Shown here piece by piece: positions 35,196-39,496 of a stretch of DNA of 39,496 nt. The first letter of the stretch is position 1; every line of letters begins with the position of its first letter. The position numbers and the translations under genes are program-made. The notes beneath the pieces were generated by a model. The model saw only the letters and a list, made by a program, of their open reading frames with translations, did no database searches and was not told where the DNA came from. The stretch is from Flavobacteriaceae bacterium (lineage in GTDB: Bacteria > Bacteroidota > Bacteroidia > Flavobacteriales > Flavobacteriaceae), in assembly GCA_013043005.1 (NCBI GenBank), contig JABDOZ010000180.1, positions 1 to 39,496 of the forward strand. The letters are read 5' to 3'.

Positions 35196-36577
35196 TATAT
35201 GCTAGGAACTTTAACACTGCCTCCTACCCAACATTTGAAAGAAATTGTTTCACCAGAATTACCTTTTGCAAAAATTTCACTTTTACTTGGTGCCTTGGCC
35301 ATATAGTTAGCAGCCTGTTTTGCTGCCGTCTTCGCTAAGTTTCTATCCACTCTTCCAGCCTTTCTGGATTCATCTGCTGCTTTCCAGTAGATTGCTCTTT
35401 TTGTAAAGTTATCATCTCCACAGTTATTTGCACTTTTAGCATACATTTGTCCAACAACCAAATGAACTTTACCCATTGATGGATTTGCCTTTAAAGCTTT
35501 GTAGTAGTAATTCCTTGCCCCAGAATAATTGCCATTTTTTCTTAATTTATCACCAATCTTATATAAAATTTTTGATTTTTCAAATTGATCTGGTTCTAGA
35601 TCAATAGCTTGATTGTAAAAAGAGATTGCTTCTCTTGTTTTACCTTCTTTATCCTTTAAGTATCCTAAATAATATGCTGTATCAGCAGAAGGATTTGTGT
35701 TGTGATAAGCATTTACCAATTTAAAGAATAATGGATCGTCAGTACATTCTTTAGAAGCCATTCTGTTAACTGCTCTTTTCAACCAAATGCCATCATTTTT
35801 ATTAGATTCAAAATCTCTACTATATAGTGGAATTAAATTATCACAATTTGCCCTGCTACCCAGTTTAGAATCTATACTGCCGGATACTTTATCATAAGCA
35901 CTTAAATAACTCTCATAAGATTTTTTATACTTACTTTCCTTTTTTGTCAATTCGGTTCCAGCTTCTTCCTTAACAACTAATTTATTTAATTTCGTTGTAT
36001 AGTTCTTTATCTCAGATTCAATTTTTTCAAATACATCATCATATTTATTAAACAGTTCCCGAGCTGGTTTTTGTCCTTTATCAAACAAATCAACCATTAA
36101 AGAGAAATATGTGTATAATCCTTTAGGATTGGTAAAAGTTTTGGCATCTTCTGTAAAAGCTTTATCAAATGCATCATAAACTTGTTGGTCTGATTTACCC
36201 AAAGCATCCTTATTATCATACATTAATTGAGCTTTTTTAGACAATAAATCACCTTTTTTCAATTTATTAGGAAAATTCTCTGCTTTCTGATCCCAAAGTT
36301 TAAGAAGATCATTGATGTTTGCGGTTTTATCCGCTCCTGAAGAATTCTTTATTCTATCCTTTAAAATACGTTCTCCATAAACATAAATAGCTTTATTGAA
36401 TTTTGGACATTCATTTCTTACCAGCATCCAAGGCTCGTAAGCTGCATTATAATTTTTAGATTTTACATATTCACTAAAAATTGACAAATTGGTCATACAT
36501 TGCTCATTCTGCTGAGTAAATCCAAAATTAAGTCCCAAAAACAGAACAGAGATAATTAGTGTAATTTTCGTCTTCAT
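35195..36577 (-). CDS. Periplasmic TPR protein
   Basis: A 460-residue exported protein with a clear signal peptide (1-22, ending FGFTQQ). A helical, Lys-rich middle is followed by TPR-like repeats around residues 295-400, where REAISFYNQAIDLEPDQ and SGARNYYYKALKANPS have the canonical Gly/Ala/Pro pattern. A small C-terminal part includes ISFKCWVGGSVKVPSI. It is likely a scaffold in the periplasm, possibly linked to its outer membrane neighbour gene or to LptC, with which it is translationally coupled. The precise function is not known to me. Confidence 0.82.
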   Translation of the reverse strand: MKTKITLIISVLFLGLNFGFTQQNEQCMTNLSIFSEYVKSKNYNAAYEPWMLVRNECPKFNKAIYVYGERILKDRIKNSSGADKTANINDLLKLWDQKAENFPNKLKKGDLLSKKAQLMYDNKDALGKSDQQVYDAFDKAFTEDAKTFTNPKGLYTYFSLMVDLFDKGQKPARELFNKYDDVFEKIESEIKNYTTKLNKLVVKEEAGTELTKKESKYKKSYESYLSAYDKVSGSIDSKLGSRANCDNLIPLYSRDFESNKNDGIWLKRAVNRMASKECTDDPLFFKLVNAYHNTNPSADTAYYLGYLKDKEGKTREAISFYNQAIDLEPDQFEKSKILYKIGDKLRKNGNYSGARNYYYKALKANPSMGKVHLVVGQMYAKSANNCGDDNFTKRAIYWKAADESRKAGRVDRNLAKTAAKQAANYMAKAPSKSEIFAKGNSGETISFKCWVGGSVKVPSI

Positions 36578-36616
36578 AATATTTAATTTAAAGCTGTTAG
36601 ATTTCTTTCAATGCTA

Positions 36617-37915
36617 TTAGTCAAATTTTCTTTTTTCAAACCATCTATCATTTAAAGATAAGCTTAATTGTACATTTATAAAATTTTCTTTTATTAAATT
36701 ATTGTTGGTGGTTCCTCTTTTGCCAATTTCTAGACCAAAATTTGTATTAGAGAAAACCCGGCCAACTGGTAATCCTACTCCAAAAGATATGCCAAACTCA
36801 TTTATCGTTTCTGAATTGATGTTTAATCCGGTATTTTCAAATTTAACTCCTGCCCTGTAAACAATGCGCTTCCAGTAGCTTGTCAATGATTTATAATTAG
36901 GAATAATAAAACCTCCAAAACTAAAAGTAGAACCATCCTCATACACCGATCCTGCTGAACCCAGAAAGTCATTATAAAATTCACTGGTATTCTGAGACGT
37001 ATACTCTGCACCTAAAAACCATTTTTTTGGTTGACCCAAACCGGCTCCAAATGAAAGTCTGGATGGGATTGTCAAGTCCGTTTCCCTTTCATCATCACTG
37101 AGGGTTGTATCAATAGTTTCCTGAACATCTTCAAAACCGTTAAAGAAAATTTGAATAGTTGAAAACGATCTTTGGTTGATTGATGACAAATTAAATTCCG
37201 GAGCATAGGTGATTCCGGTGATCAACTCTAATTTTGGAGTAATCATTTTTTTATACGATAAACCGAAATTGTAGTTCAAGCCACTAAGGTCTGATCTGTT
37301 CTCTTCCCTGGATTGAAATTGAAGCGGATTGCCATCTGAATCATATAAAAAGGCTATGGAGCTGTTTTGAATATTTCCAAAATCATAGTTTGCATCTATT
37401 CCTATACTTAATTCCTTTGTGACCTGGTAGGCTAATGTTAAAAATGCTTTGTTTAAGCCACCTTCTCCTCGATATCTATTTGTTATATCATCACCATTGT
37501 AAGATTCTAACTTATAGCCTACAGAAGTATATGGCATCAGACCAAATCCTAATCCAAATTTACCAATTGGTATACCCAGTGCCAAATAATCAAAGGTTGT
37601 AGATGCTGTTTTTTCCTCAGCATCATCAGTAATTAACTTGAGTGAGTTATTACTACCACCAACAGTAAACTTAACAGGTCTGTTATCCCCACCAAAAGAA
37701 GCTAAATCTAAACCTGCATAAGATGCAGGATTCCTTAAATTTATGTGAATACTATCCGTATAGATACTTAAACCTCCCATACTTCTGTTTTCTACAGTTC
37801 CTTTAAATTTCAGGCTGCCTATACCATAAAATGAATAAGGTGAAGTTGTACCTTCTTGTGCTTGAATATTGAATGCAAAAATAGCAATTATGACAAATAA
37901 AAGTTTTTTTATCAT
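36617..37915 (-). CDS. Outer membrane beta-barrel protein (FadL/OmpP1-like)
   Basis: A 432-residue exported protein with signal peptide 1-19 (ending FNIQAQ). The rest shows alternating amphipathic strands, with motifs such as TSPYSFYGIGSL, NPASYAGL and LALGIPIGKFGLGFGLMPYTSVGY. The early Pro-Ala motif and strand-rich pattern resemble FadL/OmpP1-type barrels, but residues proving hydrocarbon transport are not seen. Its start overlaps coaX by 4 nt (ATGA), so the two are coupled, an order common in Flavobacteriia. The substrate is unknown. Confidence 0.8.
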   Translation of the reverse strand: MIKKLLFVIIAIFAFNIQAQEGTTSPYSFYGIGSLKFKGTVENRSMGGLSIYTDSIHINLRNPASYAGLDLASFGGDNRPVKFTVGGSNNSLKLITDDAEEKTASTTFDYLALGIPIGKFGLGFGLMPYTSVGYKLESYNGDDITNRYRGEGGLNKAFLTLAYQVTKELSIGIDANYDFGNIQNSSIAFLYDSDGNPLQFQSREENRSDLSGLNYNFGLSYKKMITPKLELITGITYAPEFNLSSINQRSFSTIQIFFNGFEDVQETIDTTLSDDERETDLTIPSRLSFGAGLGQPKKWFLGAEYTSQNTSEFYNDFLGSAGSVYEDGSTFSFGGFIIPNYKSLTSYWKRIVYRAGVKFENTGLNINSETINEFGISFGVGLPVGRVFSNTNFGLEIGKRGTTNNNLIKENFINVQLSLSLNDRWFEKRKFD

Positions 37916-38643
37916 TTACTTAAATTATATTCCAAAATAAAGTTTAACCCTTCCAACAAGAAATTAGAGTTCGCAAATATGGTACTTTTTAATTGGTTAG
38001 ACAAAAAATCAGCGTCTCCACCTGTTAAAATAACTGTTAATTCTTTAAATTCTTCGCTATATTTAGTGACAACACCATTTATTTCAAGTAAAACTCCAAA
38101 AATAATACCTGAATGTATGGATTCGTCTGTTGTAGTGCCTGTAATATCCTCTGGTAGTTTGGTATCTAATAACGGTAAATTAGCAGTCAAATTATTTAAA
38201 GACTGATACCGCTGTCTTATACCAGGAGAAATGGCACCTCCTAAATACTCATTTTTATTGTTTATAAAATCATAAGTAATGCATGTCCCCGCATCGATAA
38301 TTAAAACATTTCTCGTTGAATAATTTTGGACCGCACTGCTTACCAGAGCAATTCTATCAACACCGAGTGTTTTTGGAGATTTGTATAAATTTTTAAAAGG
38401 TAGTTTGCAATTAGCATCCAGAACCAATAGTTGAACTTTTAACCGAATTTTATCTAACAATGATGCTTTAACTTTCCCAACTGAAGATATTACAGACTTG
38501 TCAATTTGTGGAAATTTTTTCAGCAGTTTATTAACGGAAGATATAATTCTTGAGGGCTTGATTGTTTCTTTAATGACCAAATAATTTTTATCAAAAACGG
38601 CTAGTTTAACATTTGTATTTCCTACATCAATTATTAGGTTCAT
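37912..38643 (-). CDS. coaX: Type III pantothenate kinase
   Basis: CoaX phosphorylates pantothenate in the first step of coenzyme A synthesis, needs a monovalent cation and is not feedback-inhibited by CoA. The ASKHA-fold motifs are intact: DVGNTNVKLAVFD at the start (phosphate binding), LGVDRIALV, the DAGTCITYD motif and GGAISPGIRQR. The length of 243 residues is typical. It heads the long minus-strand run ending at ppiD. A TAAATTTA box lies 20 nt before the ATG, but no -33 TTG is well spaced. Confidence 0.95.
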   Translation of the reverse strand: MNLIIDVGNTNVKLAVFDKNYLVIKETIKPSRIISSVNKLLKKFPQIDKSVISSVGKVKASLLDKIRLKVQLLVLDANCKLPFKNLYKSPKTLGVDRIALVSSAVQNYSTRNVLIIDAGTCITYDFINNKNEYLGGAISPGIRQRYQSLNNLTANLPLLDTKLPEDITGTTTDESIHSGIIFGVLLEINGVVTKYSEEFKELTVILTGGDADFLSNQLKSTIFANSNFLLEGLNFILEYNLSK

Positions 38644-38784
38644 TTCTCACAGAATTGGCGTAAATTTACAAAATGAGCTGCAATTTTTGTCCTCATAAAG
38701 GAATTTATATTTATGGCGAATTGTATCTGATAATTTTGTAAAAATATACAATTCCAGATGAAACCATTTTTATTTGGTTTTGTT

Positions 38785-38814
38785 TTGAGGATAATAAAAA
38801 TGAATATATATTTG
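38785..38814 (+). promoter_or_regulatory. Promoter of tRNA-Phe
   Basis: TTG at 38785-38787, a 19-nt spacer and TATATTTG at 38807-38814 form a textbook Bacteroidota sigma promoter. Transcription should begin near 38820, giving a pre-tRNA leader of about 48 nt. Confidence 0.7.
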
Positions 38815-38816
38815 CA

Positions 38817-38861
38817 CCTGCCTGCGGCAAGCTTGACTGCAATCTCGATAGATATTGAGAA
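38817..38861 (+). repeat. Degenerate palindromic element in the tRNA-Phe leader
   Basis: The leader contains TGCCTGCGGCA (4-bp arms around TGC) and TCTCGATAGATATTGAGA at 38843-38860, an 8-bp palindrome with one G-T pair. Both look like worn copies of short palindromic intergenic repeats and are more GC-rich than their surroundings. Confidence 0.4.
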
Positions 38862-38867
38862 GCAACC

Positions 38868-38940
<73 letters not shown>

Positions 38941-38950
38941 CATAAAGCAC

Positions 38951-38978
38951 AAAACCCGTTCGAAAGAGCGGGTTTTTT
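38951..38978 (+). terminator. Terminator of tRNA-Phe
   Basis: AAAACCCGTTC-GAAA-GAGCGGGTTTT forms an 11-bp stem (one G-T pair) closed by a GNRA tetraloop and followed by further Ts, 10 nt after the tRNA. Confidence 0.88.
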
Positions 38979-39030
38979 ATTTATAAAGGCGTGGGAAGAT
39001 TGCTTACCAAAACTTAAGTAAATGTAAAAA

Positions 39031-39049
39031 CGGCTAACGTTGTTAGCCG
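39031..39049. repeat. Short perfect palindrome CGGCTAAC-GTT-GTTAGCCG
   Basis: An 8-bp perfect stem with a 3-nt loop in the 230-nt gap between tRNA-Phe and the last gene. It has no good T-tract, so it is not an obvious terminator. It may be a copy of a dispersed intergenic element. Confidence 0.5.
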
Positions 39050-39116
39050 GGTTGTATTTTCAATAGTTAGACCAAAGGAACACAATGCGCAGCTGAGTAT
39101 CTCCTAGTGGTGCCAC

Positions 39117-39151
39117 AAAAAATCCTTAACGATTTGTTTAAGATTTTTTTT
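39117..39151. terminator. Bidirectional terminator before the last gene's 3' end
   Basis: AAAAAATCCTTAA and TTTAAGATTTTTTTT pair with one bulged C around the loop CGATTTG. On the minus strand it lies 25 nt after the stop of the small membrane protein gene and ends in T6; on the plus strand it ends in T8. Confidence 0.6.
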
Positions 39152-39175
39152 GTTTCATTTCAATTAAAAGAACAA

Positions 39176-39445
39176 CTATCCTGATCTTGTTTCCATCTTT
39201 CCGAGAAAGTTCAGCACCAGAACTAAAAGACTTATCAGAATAAAAATGATTCCAATTACATTCCAGTTGTCTTCAATATTTTTAAAAATACCATAAAATA
39301 AAAAATAGAACCCATAGAAGTACCAGAACATCTTTCTAATTTTCGATTTGGTTTTTACAGATAACTTTTCTGCTCGAAGTGAGAAAAAGTGAGCTATCAA
39401 CACTAAACCAAAAATCGCAATCATGATAAACATCCCTTCTTCCAT
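39176..39445 (-). CDS. Small membrane protein of unknown function
   Basis: An 89-residue protein with three hydrophobic segments (about 5-21, 40-55 and 63-82) separated by a basic loop (KLSVKTKSKIRK) and ending GKMETRSG. No family is recognised. A promoter with TTG-N18-TAATTTTG ends 4 nt before the first ATG. The first Met would therefore be read from an almost leaderless mRNA, while a purine-rich GAAGAAGGG precedes Met8 at a usable distance, so the start could be at 39424. A terminator follows the stop. Confidence 0.65.
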   Translation of the reverse strand: MEEGMFIMIAIFGLVLIAHFFSLRAEKLSVKTKSKIRKMFWYFYGFYFLFYGIFKNIEDNWNVIGIIFILISLLVLVLNFLGKMETRSG

Positions 39446-39449
39446 CTTT

Positions 39450-39478
39450 CAAAATTAGTGTTTTTATTGAAACAACAA
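39450..39478 (-). promoter_or_regulatory. Promoter of the small membrane protein gene
   Basis: TTG, 18 nt, then TAATTTTG (full -7 match) on the minus strand, immediately upstream of the first ATG at 39445. Confidence 0.5.
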
Positions 39479-39496
39479 TTATTATAACTCGACCTC

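Noticed and set aside
39031-39049. Integron attC-like site
   Set aside because: The half-sites do not satisfy RYYYAAC and GTTRRRY, and no cassette or integrase is present.

Overview
The window is an AT-rich chromosomal segment from a member of Bacteroidota, most likely family Flavobacteriaceae. The supporting signs are promoters of the TAnnTTTG (-7) / TTG (-33) type, almost no Shine-Dalgarno sequences, an exosortase F (XrtF) pair, a HYC_CC_PP protein beside a SusC/CarboxypepD_reg-type TonB-dependent receptor, a class II HMG-CoA reductase beside a GYDIA-type GHMP kinase, and a short ComEC. The genus cannot be fixed from the sequence alone. No stretch longer than 300 bases lacks a gene. I found no insertion sequence, prophage, CRISPR array or rRNA.

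Layout. Positions 1-1860 (minus): exosortase XrtF, its partner membrane protein, a HYC_CC_PP protein and the start of a TonB-dependent receptor that runs off the left edge. 1923-4913: a GAF-domain methionine sulfoxide reductase-like gene (plus) converging on two tandem paralogous MacB/FtsX-type permeases (minus). 5067-12180 (plus): purH, then the rod-shape and elongasome cluster mreB-mreC-mreD-mrdA(PBP2)-rodA with touching or overlapping genes. 12200-15455 (minus): the S41 protease Prc followed by an OppC/DppC-like permease. 15686-20536 (plus): surE, a small membrane protein, lpxB, an NlpC/P60 lipoprotein and comEC. 20545-28427 (minus): a dipeptidyl-peptidase IV-like enzyme, three POT-type transporters and a secreted thioredoxin, which together look like a peptide-scavenging locus. 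28580-30816 (plus): HMG-CoA reductase and GHMP kinase of the mevalonate pathway. 30867-38643 (minus): coaX, a beta-barrel-like outer membrane protein, a TPR protein, lptC, a small membrane protein, a CNNM/CBS (HlyC/CorC) protein and a PpiD-like foldase, ending at a strong terminator. 38785-38978 (plus): a complete tRNA-Phe(GAA) transcription unit. The right edge holds a small membrane protein on the minus strand.

Most of the window is conserved housekeeping and envelope biology: purines, peptidoglycan elongation, lipid A and LPS export, periplasmic proteolysis and folding, isoprenoids, CoA. I did not find a convincing undescribed system. The items most worth a second look are mainly non-coding or architectural: an 11-bp inverted repeat spanning the prc promoter, a strong hairpin-terminator placed 19 nt before the second POT gene, a terminator for the thioredoxin gene buried in the comEC coding end, promoter boxes that sit nearly on start codons (possible leaderless mRNAs), palindromic sequence in the tRNA-Phe leader, an ~80-residue basic tail on the DPP IV-like enzyme, a ComEC without its metallo-beta-lactamase motif, and a divergent third POT paralogue.
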